Positions 1 to 5,997 of a DNA stretch of 7,961 nt are shown here, piece by piece; positions within the stretch are counted from its first letter, which is position 1; each line of letters starts with the position of its first letter. The DNA is from UBA6136 sp964344495. Its GTDB lineage: Bacteria > Pseudomonadota > Gammaproteobacteria > Methylococcales > Methylococcaceae. The notes beneath the pieces are model-generated. The model saw only the letters and a program-made list of their open reading frames with translations, searched no databases and had not been told where the DNA came from. The position numbers and the translations under genes are program-made. The DNA is taken from the NCBI GenBank assembly GCA_964344495.1, contig CAYFNI010000100.1, forward strand, positions 1 to 7,961, read 5' to 3'.

Positions 1-701
1 AGCGCCTGAATGCCGAACTGTTCGGTTGCATGGTGTCCACCGGCCAGCATATGCACGCCCGCCTCCTGACTTTCATGCCAGTCGTGCTCGCTCATTTCGC
101 CGGTGATATAGGCATCGAGGCCGGAGCGGGCCGCCAGCGCCCACGCGCTGTTGGCGCCACCGGTAATGATGCCGAGCGTCCGGATGACTGCCTCCGGATC
201 GGGCGTGGCCAGCATGACCTCGTGATTCAGCACCTCGGCTAACCGCGCCTTCAGGGTCAACGCACTGATGCCGGAGCTCAAATGTCCCTGCACACCGGTC
301 GGACTGCCCTTGTAGTCACCAAAGGGCAGCCATTCGGTCATGCCCAGCGCTCGCGCCAGACAGGCGGCATTGCCGATCTCCGGATGAGCATCAAGCGGCA
401 AATGATAGGCAAAGAGGTTGAGATCGTTGCGCACCAGCGGAAAAACCCGGCGGGCCAGCGGGCCGGTCAACGGCCGCGGACCGTGGAACGACCAGAACAG
501 GCCGTGATGCACCACCAGTGCCTGCGCCTGACCCTCGACGGCCCGGTCGACCGACGCAGCCGTGGCGGAAACCGCGAAGGCAATGCGGCGCAGCATGCCG
601 GCACCTTCGATCTGCAAGCCGTTCGGGCCGTAATCGGCAAAGGCGGTCGGGGTGAGCAAGTCATCGAAAAAACGATTCAGCGTGTCGCGGGACAACTGCA
701 T
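1..701 (-). CDS. Nif3/YbgI-family dinuclear metal centre protein (3' end cut by window edge)
   Basis: Reading leftward from the ATG at 701-699, the frame stays open for 233 codons to the window edge, so the C-terminus is missing; YbgI-type proteins are usually about 250 residues. It contains the hallmark metal ligands of the Nif3 family: VHHGLFW (His65, His66), PLDAH (Asp104) and GHHATE near the end (His223, Glu227), plus ITGG near 179-182 and ITGE at 199-202. In the family these ligands hold two metal ions in a hexameric toroid. The proteins are often labelled GTP cyclohydrolase 1 type 2, but a universal biochemical role is not established. The start is supported by GGAGGT at 710-705, three bases before the ATG, a rather short spacing. 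The gene lies 32 nt downstream of thiD on the same strand, so co-transcription is likely; a functional link to thiamine is not implied. The family call is firm, the function is not. Confidence 0.93.
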   Translation of the reverse strand, partial: MQLSRDTLNRFFDDLLTPTAFADYGPNGLQIEGAGMLRRIAFAVSATAASVDRAVEGQAQALVVHHGLFWSFHGPRPLTGPLARRVFPLVRNDLNLFAYHLPLDAHPEIGNAACLARALGMTEWLPFGDYKGSPTGVQGHLSSGISALTLKARLAEVLNHEVMLATPDPEAVIRTLGIITGGANSAWALAARSGLDAYITGEMSEHDWHESQEAGVHMLAGGHHATEQFGIQA

Positions 702-704
702 GGG

Positions 705-710
705 ACCTCC
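705..710 (-). promoter_or_regulatory. Ribosome binding site of the Nif3-family gene
   Basis: GGAGGT on the minus strand lies three bases before the ATG at 701. It is a near-perfect anti-SD match with tight spacing. It decides the start, which also agrees with where YbgI-type proteins normally begin. Confidence 0.7.
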
Positions 711-733
711 GGTGAACGACGAGAATCGGACTG

Positions 734-1504
734 TCAACCTGTACGGCGCGGCAGACGTTGGCCCCGACCCACGGCGTAGCCGTCGCGCAGGGACTCCCAC
801 GTCAGCCGCTGAGCCACCGCCACAGCCTCGACCAGCGGCCAGCCCAGCGCCAGACCGCCGGCCACGGCCGCGGCCAGCGTGCAGCCGGATCCATGATAAC
901 TCTCCGGCAGACGCGGCCAGGATGTGGCCTCCATGGCGTTCGGGCCATACCAACGATTAACGACGTCAGCGCCCTCTTCGTGCGTACCCGTCAGAACGAC
1001 ATGAGGGCACCCCATGGCCTGCAGGGCAGCGGCACAGTCATCCGGGCTCGAGCGGCCGGTCAGACGGCTGGCTTCCACGGTATTGGGGGTGACAACGGTG
1101 GCACGCGGCAACAACAGCCGGATCACCGCCTGCATGACCCGCTCGCCCGCCAGCGCATGTCCACCCCCAGCTGCCAGAATCGGATCCAGCACCACCGGCA
1201 CCCCGCCTGCCGCGTCGATGCAGTCGGCTACTGCCTCGGCAATCTGTACGCTGCCCAAGAGTCCGATCTTGATGGCCTTGATCGGCAGATCCGCCATCAG
1301 CAGACGCGCTTGCGCCTGAAAATCCGCCGCTGCCTGCGGATAGACCGCCTGGACATCCACTGTGTCCTGCGCCGTCAGCGCCGTGACCACCGTGGCTGGA
1401 TGACACCCCAGACGACGCAGGATTTCGATGTCAGCCTGCAAACCAGCGCCGCCAGTGGGATCGTGCCCTGAGCAACAGAGCACCACGGGAGGAGGATTCA
1501 ACAT
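734..1504 (-). CDS. thiD: Hydroxymethylpyrimidine/phosphomethylpyrimidine kinase
   Basis: This 256-residue protein is of the ribokinase-like ThiD family, which phosphorylates hydroxymethylpyrimidine and then its monophosphate to the diphosphate used by ThiE in thiamine synthesis; it is cytosolic. Visible motifs are SGHDPTGGAG (12-21) for substrate binding, TALTAQDT (41-48), KIGLLGS (79-85), LDPILAAGGG (106-115), TPNTVEA (139-145) and the anion-hole/catalytic HGSGCT (204-209, Cys208). Compared with E. coli ThiD, the KGGH segment reads LTGTH here (171-175), so the Lys is replaced by Thr, and the AKSG segment reads AAGG. As I recall the Pseudomonas protein, it shows the same changes, so this looks like a subfamily trait. 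I chose the ATG at 1504 because homology begins right after it. The frame is open upstream to 1684, but no good Shine-Dalgarno precedes either start. The leader carries a G-tract motif, and no TPP riboswitch (thi box) is seen. The nif3-like gene follows by 32 nt. Confidence 0.94.
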   Translation of the reverse strand: MLNPPPVVLCCSGHDPTGGAGLQADIEILRRLGCHPATVVTALTAQDTVDVQAVYPQAAADFQAQARLLMADLPIKAIKIGLLGSVQIAEAVADCIDAAGGVPVVLDPILAAGGGHALAGERVMQAVIRLLLPRATVVTPNTVEASRLTGRSSPDDCAAALQAMGCPHVVLTGTHEEGADVVNRWYGPNAMEATSWPRLPESYHGSGCTLAAAVAGGLALGWPLVEAVAVAQRLTWESLRDGYAVGRGQRLPRRTG

Positions 1505-1540
1505 ACGATGAGGCCATGGGGTGACGAAGGTCTCCAGTGT

Positions 1541-1562
1541 CCCACACCCCGACCCCAACCCC
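1541..1562 (-). promoter_or_regulatory. G-quadruplex motif in the thiD leader
   Basis: On the minus strand, which is the coding strand of thiD, there are four G-runs: GGGG (1562-1559), GGGG (1556-1553), GGGG (1550-1547) and GGG (1543-1541). They are separated by loops of 2, 2 and 3 nt. This fits the classical G3+ N1-7 pattern for an intramolecular quadruplex. It ends 36 nt before the thiD ATG, so it would be in the mRNA leader if transcription starts upstream, or in the promoter if it starts just downstream. The pattern is read directly; folding and any effect on thiD are inference. Confidence 0.55.
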
Positions 1563-1621
1563 AAATTGCTGCCGTTCGACACTGTATCGGGCCAATGCCG
1601 GTCAGCCAGCAGGTCTTGGCG

Positions 1622-1650
1622 TTGACAGTCACGGGGTGCCTCGGTACTTT
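1622..1650 (+). promoter_or_regulatory. Putative sigma70 promoter of the alaC-hom-thrC operon
   Basis: A perfect TTGACA (1622-1627) is followed after exactly 17 nt by TACTTT (1645-1650). The -10 keeps the conserved T, A and final T but is otherwise poor. Transcription would start near 1657, giving a leader of about 50 nt before alaC. It is the best sigma70 candidate I see in the 203-nt divergent gap. Confidence 0.5.
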
Positions 1651-1651
1651 T

Positions 1652-1669
1652 ACACGCTTGCCCGCGTGT
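1652..1669. repeat. Inverted repeat at the predicted alaC transcription start
   Basis: ACACGC (1652-1657) and GCGTGT (1664-1669) form a perfect 6-bp dyad with a 6-nt spacer, immediately downstream of the putative -10 box and overlapping the expected +1. Copies of GTAC sit just outside (1644-1647 and 1671-1674). It could be an operator or a 5'-leader hairpin; it may also be chance in GC-rich DNA. Confidence 0.4.
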
Positions 1670-1707
1670 CGTACGCCCAACCAAGCCCCAACACCGCAGA
1701 GTCCAGG

Positions 1708-2892
1708 ATGGAAGAATTCCAACGCATCAAACGCCTGCCGCCCTACGTTTTCAACATCGTCAATGAACTCAAGGCGAAACAGCGTGCGGATGGCGTCGAC
1801 ATCATCGACTTCGGCATGGGCAATCCGGATCGGGGCACGCCGCAGCATATCGTCGACAAGTTGATCGAAGTGTCGCAGAAACCTTCGACGCACCGCTACT
1901 CGGTCTCGAAAGGCATCATTCGTTTGCGCAAGGCCATCTGCGGCTGGTACGAGCGCCGCTTCGGCGTCGAGCTCGATCCGGACACCCAGGCCATCGTCAC
2001 CATCGGCTCTAAAGAAGGTCTGGCGCATCTGGCCATGGCCACCATGGGGCCCGGCGATGCCGCTCTGGTGCCCAACCCGGCCTACCCCATCCACCCCTAT
2101 GGGTTTGTGCTGGCCGGTGCCGATGTGCGTCACGTACCGCTGGTTCCCGGCGTGGACTTCTTCGAGGAACTGGAAAAGGCCATCAAGACCTCGTGGCCGA
2201 AGCCGAAGATGCTGGTGCTCAACTTCCCCGGCAACCCGACCACGCAGTGTGTGGATCTGGAGTTCTTCGAAAAGGTGGTCGCGCTGGCGCGCGAGTACAA
2301 GATTTGGGTCGTGCATGACATTGCCTATGCCGATATCGTCTTCGACGGCTACGTCGCACCCTCCATCCTGCAGGTTCCGGGTGCCACCGACGTAGCGGTG
2401 GAATTCTTTACCCTGTCGAAAAGCTACAACATGCCCGGCTGGCGGGTCGGCTTCATGTGCGGCAACCGCGAACTGGTCGCGGCACTGGGGCGCATCAAGT
2501 CCTATCTCGACTACGGCACCTTTGCCCCGATTCAGGTCGCCGCCATCACCGCACTCGAAGGCCCGCAGGAATGCGTGCAGGAGATTTGCGATATCTACCG
2601 CGGCCGGCGTGATGTGCTCTGGTCCAGTCTGGCCAGCATCGGCTGGGAAATCGAAAAGCCCAAGGCGACCATGTTCATGTGGGCACCGATCCCTGAACAG
2701 TACCGTCACCTCGGCTCACTCGAATTCGCCAAAAAGATGCTGCTCGAGGCCCAGGTTGCCGTTTCGCCCGGCATCGGCTTCGGCGAGTTCGGCGATGACC
2801 ATGTCCGTTTCAGCCTGATCGAAAATGAACACCGCACCCGTCAGGCCGTGCGCGGAATCAAGAACATGATGCGCAAGGACAGCGCGTTTTGA
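1708..2892 (+). CDS. alaC: PLP-dependent glutamate-pyruvate (alanine) aminotransferase AlaC
   Basis: This is a 394-residue class I aminotransferase (fold type I) that closely resembles E. coli AlaC along its whole length. It would transfer the amino group of glutamate to pyruvate, giving alanine and 2-oxoglutarate, in the cytosol. The N-terminus has RLPPYVFNI (9-17) and DFGMGNPD (34-41). The SKEGLAHL segment (101-108) shapes the cofactor phosphate site. GNPTTQ (175-180) supplies Asn176, and HDIAYADI (203-210) supplies Asp204 for the PLP ring nitrogen. TLSKSYNMPGWR (235-246) holds the Schiff-base Lys238, and HVRFSL (365-370) holds Arg367 for the substrate carboxylate. The frame is open back to a GTG at 1537, but homology starts at the ATG at 1708. 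Its SD is weak (GAG at 1699-1701). It is the first gene of the operon, with hom starting 46 nt downstream. The next best name is AlaA or another AspC-like enzyme, which I consider less likely. Confidence 0.92.
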   Translation: MEEFQRIKRLPPYVFNIVNELKAKQRADGVDIIDFGMGNPDRGTPQHIVDKLIEVSQKPSTHRYSVSKGIIRLRKAICGWYERRFGVELDPDTQAIVTIGSKEGLAHLAMATMGPGDAALVPNPAYPIHPYGFVLAGADVRHVPLVPGVDFFEELEKAIKTSWPKPKMLVLNFPGNPTTQCVDLEFFEKVVALAREYKIWVVHDIAYADIVFDGYVAPSILQVPGATDVAVEFFTLSKSYNMPGWRVGFMCGNRELVAALGRIKSYLDYGTFAPIQVAAITALEGPQECVQEICDIYRGRRDVLWSSLASIGWEIEKPKATMFMWAPIPEQYRHLGSLEFAKKMLLEAQVAVSPGIGFGEFGDDHVRFSLIENEHRTRQAVRGIKNMMRKDSAF

Positions 2893-2925
2893 GCGACCGT
2901 ATCCAGGCCCGTGTGAAAGGCAAGC

Positions 2926-2930
2926 AGAGG
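2926..2930 (+). promoter_or_regulatory. Ribosome binding site supporting the GTG start of hom
   Basis: AGAGG lies eight bases before the GTG at 2939. It supports this non-ATG start, because the glycine-rich dinucleotide-binding motif begins only a few residues later and no in-frame ATG fits. Confidence 0.6.
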
Positions 2931-2938
2931 ATTGAGAC

Positions 2939-4249
2939 GTGAAACCTGTCAAGATCGGATTATTGGGACTTGGTACCGTCGGCGGCGGCACCGTGCGCGT
3001 CCTCAAACGTAACGCCAGCGAAATCACCCGTCGCGCCGGTCGCGATATTCAGATTTGTGCCGCCTCGGCCCGCGATCTCGGCCGTGCCCGCATCTGCGAC
3101 ACGCAGGGCATCCGGCTGACCACCGATTCATTCGCCATCGTCAACGATGCCGAGATCGACATCATCGTCGAACTGATCGGCGGCATCCATCCGGCCAAGG
3201 AACTGGTACTGGCGGCGCTGGATAATGGCAAGCACGTCGTGACCGCCAACAAGGCGCTGATCGCCCTGCATGGCAACGAGATTTTCGCCAAGGCCCGCGA
3301 GAAGGGCCTGATGGTCGCCTTTGAAGCCGCCGTCGCCGGCGGCATTCCGGTCATCAAGGCGATCCGCGAGGGTTTAGCCGGCAACACGGTCGAATGGCTG
3401 GCCGGCATCATCAACGGTACCTGCAACTTCATCCTGACCGAAATGCGGGACAAGGGCCGCGATTTCGCCGACGTCCTCGGCGAAGCGCAGGCGCTCGGCT
3501 ATGCCGAAGCCGACCCGACCTTCGATGTCGAAGGCATTGATGCCGCGCACAAACTGACCATCCTCGCCTCGATTGCCTTTGGGATTCCGCTGCAATTTGA
3601 CAAGGTCTATGTTGAGGGCATTAGCGGTATCACCGCCATGGACGTCACCTATGCCGAAGCACTCGGCTACCGGATCAAGCTGCTGGGCATAGCCCGGCGT
3701 GCGGCCGCCGGCATTGAACTGCGCGTCCACCCGACGCTGATCCCGGAACGGCGCCTGATTGCCAACGTCGATGGCGTCATGAACGCCGTCCTGGTCAAGG
3801 GTGACGCCGTCGGACCCACCCTTTATTACGGCGCCGGCGCCGGTGCGGAACCCACCGCCTCCTCGGTAGTGGCCGATATCGTCGATGTCGTGCGAACCTT
3901 GACCTCTGACCCAGAAAACCGTGTGCCACATTTGGCCTTCCAGCCGGGCGCCATTGCCGAACGCCCGATCCTGCCGATCGGTGAAGTCGAGACGGCCTAC
4001 TATCTGCGCCTGAGCGCCAGCGACCAGCCGGGCGTCCTGGCCGATGTGACCCGTATTCTGGCCAACCACCACATCAGCATCGAAGCCATCCTGCAGAAGG
4101 AACCGCCCAAGGGCGACAGCCAACTGCCGGTCATCATGCTGACCCATCGGGTGCGGGAAAAAGAGCTGAACGCCGCCCTCGCCCAGATCGAAGCGTTACC
4201 GACCATCAGCGGCCCGGTGAAGCGCATCCGCATGGAAACGCTGGGCTGA
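2939..4249 (+). CDS. hom: Homoserine dehydrogenase with C-terminal ACT domain
   Basis: This 436-residue monofunctional enzyme, not fused to aspartokinase, reduces aspartate 4-semialdehyde to homoserine with NAD(P)H, the branch point to threonine and methionine. The N-terminal Rossmann domain opens with GLLGLGTVGGG (7-17). VTANKALI (101-108) holds the conserved Lys105. GIINGTCNFIL (156-166) and the EADPTFDVEGIDAAHK block (190-205) form the substrate site, with catalytic Lys205. YYGAGAGAEPTASSV (296-310) closes the catalytic domain. Residues 355-430 form an ACT domain (YYLRLSASDQPGVLADV), which in this family usually mediates threonine feedback inhibition. The start is a GTG with AGAGG eight bases upstream. 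Length matches the Pseudomonas-type enzyme. It is 46 nt after alaC and 91 nt before thrC, so all three are probably co-transcribed. Homoserine kinase is not adjacent. Confidence 0.96.
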   Translation: MKPVKIGLLGLGTVGGGTVRVLKRNASEITRRAGRDIQICAASARDLGRARICDTQGIRLTTDSFAIVNDAEIDIIVELIGGIHPAKELVLAALDNGKHVVTANKALIALHGNEIFAKAREKGLMVAFEAAVAGGIPVIKAIREGLAGNTVEWLAGIINGTCNFILTEMRDKGRDFADVLGEAQALGYAEADPTFDVEGIDAAHKLTILASIAFGIPLQFDKVYVEGISGITAMDVTYAEALGYRIKLLGIARRAAAGIELRVHPTLIPERRLIANVDGVMNAVLVKGDAVGPTLYYGAGAGAEPTASSVVADIVDVVRTLTSDPENRVPHLAFQPGAIAERPILPIGEVETAYYLRLSASDQPGVLADVTRILANHHISIEAILQKEPPKGDSQLPVIMLTHRVREKELNAALAQIEALPTISGPVKRIRMETLG

Positions 4250-4340
4250 CTGGCGCCCGAGTAAACCCCCCTACTGACAGCGGCCACCGCCGGGATGACC
4301 GGATATGGCGCCGCATCAGCCAACCCATTCAGGACATTTC

Positions 4341-5483
4341 ATGAGCCAACCCACCCGCTACACCGGCCTCATCGACAAATACCGCAATCGCCTTCCGGTC
4401 GGGCCCGAAACTCGCGCCATCAGCCTGTGCGAGGGCAACACGCCGCTGATCCAGCTGGTCAATATCCCGAAGCTCATCGGCAGGAATGTTGATCTCTATG
4501 TGAAATTCGAAGGGTTGAACCCGACCGGATCGTTCAAGGATCGGGGCATGACGATGGCGGTCACCAAGGCCGTCGAAGCGGGCAGCCGGGCGATTGTCTG
4601 CGCCTCGACCGGCAACACGTCGGCCGCGGCCGCGGCCTATGCCGCACGGGCCGGCATTGCCTGTTTCGTACTGATTCCGGATGGCAAGATTGCTCTGGGC
4701 AAACTGGCCCAGGCCATGATTCACGGCGCCAAGGTCTTGCAGATTCAGGGCAATTTTGACGACGGCATGCGGCTGGTCAAGGAAATCGCCGATCACGCGC
4801 CGGTGACCATCGTCAACTCGATCAACCCGTTCCGCCTGCAGGGCCAGAAGACGGCCTCCTTCGAAATCATCGAGGCACTGGGGCGGGCGCCCGACTATCA
4901 CTGCCTGCCGGTGGGCAATGCCGGCAACATTACCGCGCACTGGATCGGCTATACCGAAGCCACCTGCGCGCCCGGCCACTCGCCGACCAATGCCTGCGCC
5001 TTCTGTCAGGGCGACTGCCAGTACACTGCCATTGGTCGGTTAGCCGACAATCGGCCGGTAATGGTCGGCTATCAGGCCGCCGGTGCAGCACCGTTCCTGC
5101 GCGGAGGGATGGTCGATGCGCCGGAAACCATCGCGACAGCCATCCGCATCGGCCATCCGCAGTCCTGGACCCAGGCCTGGAGCGCCCAGAAGGAATCCGG
5201 CGGCTGGTTCGATGAACTCACCGATGCCGACATTCTCGCGACGCAGAAACTGCTGTCCGAGAAGGAAGGGATTTTCTGTGAACCGGCTTCCGCGACCTCG
5301 GTTGCCGGTGTGCTGCGCGACCTCAAGACCGGCAAGATTCCTGAGGGCAAGACGATCGTCTGTACGCTGACCGGCAATGGGCTCAAGGATCCCGACACTG
5401 CCATCGGCCAGTGCGACATTCAGCCCAGCAAGGTCCCCGCCACGCTGGATGCGGTTAAGGGCGCGATTCTGGACGCCATGTAA
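4341..5483 (+). CDS. thrC: Threonine synthase with a four-cysteine insertion
   Basis: This 380-residue PLP enzyme (fold type II) converts O-phosphohomoserine to threonine and phosphate. EGNTPL (31-36) precedes the PLP lysine motif NPTGSFKDRG (60-69, Lys66). STGNTS (89-94) and the phosphate loop GNAGN (192-196) follow; QAAGAAP (245-251) and the C-terminal CTLTGNGLKD (341-350) are also typical. Between GNAGN and QAAGAAP the protein has about 40 residues where most family members have about 18. The extra stretch, about 207-228, carries Cys209, Cys219, Cys222 and Cys226 in a C-x9-C-x2-C-x3-C pattern suggestive of a metal site. This makes the protein longer than the usual 350-360 residues of this short ThrC class. 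An in-frame ATG at 4305 would add 12 residues. I prefer 4341 because AGGA (4331-4334) sits six bases before it and homology starts there. It is the last gene of the operon. Confidence 0.96.
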   Translation: MSQPTRYTGLIDKYRNRLPVGPETRAISLCEGNTPLIQLVNIPKLIGRNVDLYVKFEGLNPTGSFKDRGMTMAVTKAVEAGSRAIVCASTGNTSAAAAAYAARAGIACFVLIPDGKIALGKLAQAMIHGAKVLQIQGNFDDGMRLVKEIADHAPVTIVNSINPFRLQGQKTASFEIIEALGRAPDYHCLPVGNAGNITAHWIGYTEATCAPGHSPTNACAFCQGDCQYTAIGRLADNRPVMVGYQAAGAAPFLRGGMVDAPETIATAIRIGHPQSWTQAWSAQKESGGWFDELTDADILATQKLLSEKEGIFCEPASATSVAGVLRDLKTGKIPEGKTIVCTLTGNGLKDPDTAIGQCDIQPSKVPATLDAVKGAILDAM

Positions 5484-5528
5484 GCCTCGACCGGGACAAG
5501 ACTGGATCGGATCGATTCCGATGACCCT

Positions 5529-5550
5529 GCGGAGCACCGTCGCGCTCCGC
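5529..5550 (+). terminator. Hairpin downstream of thrC (possible terminator)
   Basis: GCGGAGC (5529-5535) pairs perfectly with GCTCCGC (5544-5550) around an 8-nt loop, 46 nt after the thrC stop. There is no convincing T-run after it (only TTT at 5563-5565). It is therefore a weak intrinsic terminator, or a 3'-end stabilising hairpin. Confidence 0.4.
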
Positions 5551-5595
5551 GTCACGGTCACGTTTCAGCAGCCCTGACACGTGTCTGCGAGCCCC

Positions 5596-5627
5596 TGCCG
5601 GGGCAGCGGCTCACGCCTGCCCCGGCG
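5596..5627. terminator. Strong GC hairpin between the convergent thrC and 93-aa gene
   Basis: Positions 5597-5606 pair with 5617-5626 (10 bp, plus a G-U pair outside) around a 10-nt loop. It sits 14 nt after the stop of the leftward 93-aa gene and would serve both strands. Neither strand has a T-tract. A shorter competing stem, GCCCC/GGGGC at 5591-5604, overlaps the left arm. Confidence 0.45.
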
Positions 5628-5640
5628 AAGCCGCCAGAGA

Positions 5641-5922
5641 CTATTGATCCGAGTCTGAGGAGCCGGACGAGCCAAAGCTGTTCCATTTCTCCTGCAGACT
5701 GTTGATCTCGTTGTTGAAGCTTTCCTTGGTCTGATTGAATCGTTCAGACAGACTGCTGGAGGACGAATCTCCGCTACCACCGTCCGAGCAGCTGACCCAT
5801 TCACCACTCTGGCTATAGCCGTTGCATCCAGTCGTGGTGCCGTTCCCGTTATCGATCTCATCGGCATGGGTCGCAAAACAGCCCAGCAGCAAAAGACCGG
5901 CGTTGATAGAGCGTAGATTCAT
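5641..5922 (-). CDS. Small secreted Ser-rich protein, probable lipoprotein (unknown function)
   Basis: I do not recognise a family for this 93-residue protein. The N-terminus is a short signal sequence: Arg4, then hydrophobic AGLLLLG (8-14) ending in LLGC. Cys15 could thus be a lipidated lipobox cysteine; alternatively signal peptidase I could cut after THA (18-20). The mature part has a short loop between Cys33 and Cys45, which could form a disulfide, and a Ser/Gly linker (49-57). Next comes an amphipathic helix of about residues 58-83 with Phe62, Phe69, Leu76 and Phe83 exactly seven apart and Ile73 and Trp80 beside them. A Ser/Asp tail closes the protein. The start at 5922 is set by GAGGAG (5936-5931), eight bases upstream. 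It follows the carbonic anhydrase gene by 69 nt on the same strand and may be its last operon partner. The envelope location is inferred; the function is open. Confidence 0.72.
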   Translation of the reverse strand: MNLRSINAGLLLLGCFATHADEIDNGNGTTTGCNGYSQSGEWVSCSDGGSGDSSSSSLSERFNQTKESFNNEINSLQEKWNSFGSSGSSDSDQ

Positions 5923-5970
5923 CTCATTTTCTCCTCGGTTGACTCGACTTCACCTGCAAGGGCTTGGATC

Positions 5971-5997
5971 CCCTGTGTTCTGATTTCAGACTCAGGG
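5971..5997 (-). terminator. Imperfect hairpin at the 3' end of the carbonic anhydrase gene
   Basis: CCCTG (5971-5975) pairs with CAGGG (5993-5997), and inside this TCTGA (5979-5983) pairs with TCAGA (5986-5990), separated by a small internal loop. It overlaps the stop codon of the carbonic anhydrase. With no T-tract it could be an attenuator or mRNA-stabilising element between the two genes, or simply chance. Confidence 0.22.

Noticed and set aside
758..1471. 237-codon plus-strand frame across thiD
   Set aside because: It is a shadow of thiD, Arg/Gln/His-rich with no family motif.
1541..1562. Telomere-like TTGGGG repeats
   Set aside because: Only two imperfect units are present in a bacterial intergenic region, so a quadruplex motif is the simpler description.
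1505..1707. TPP riboswitch upstream of thiD
   Set aside because: The conserved CTGAGA and ACCTGATCTGG-like thi-box elements are absent from the minus strand of this gap.
1498..2709. 403-codon open frame antisense to alaC
   Set aside because: It lies opposite a clearly conserved aminotransferase and has shadow-type composition with no recognisable motifs. Long antisense frames are common in GC-rich DNA.
3374..4147. 257-codon open frame antisense to hom
   Set aside because: It mirrors the conserved hom gene, with Gly/Asp/His-rich low-information sequence and no start signal.
4329..4979. 216-codon minus-strand frame across thrC
   Set aside because: It is complementary to the conserved ThrC catalytic region and contains no recognisable domain.
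5565..5876. 103-codon frame overlapping the 93-aa gene
   Set aside because: It is Arg-rich with no signal sequence or Shine-Dalgarno. The alternative frame has both a signal peptide and GAGGAG.
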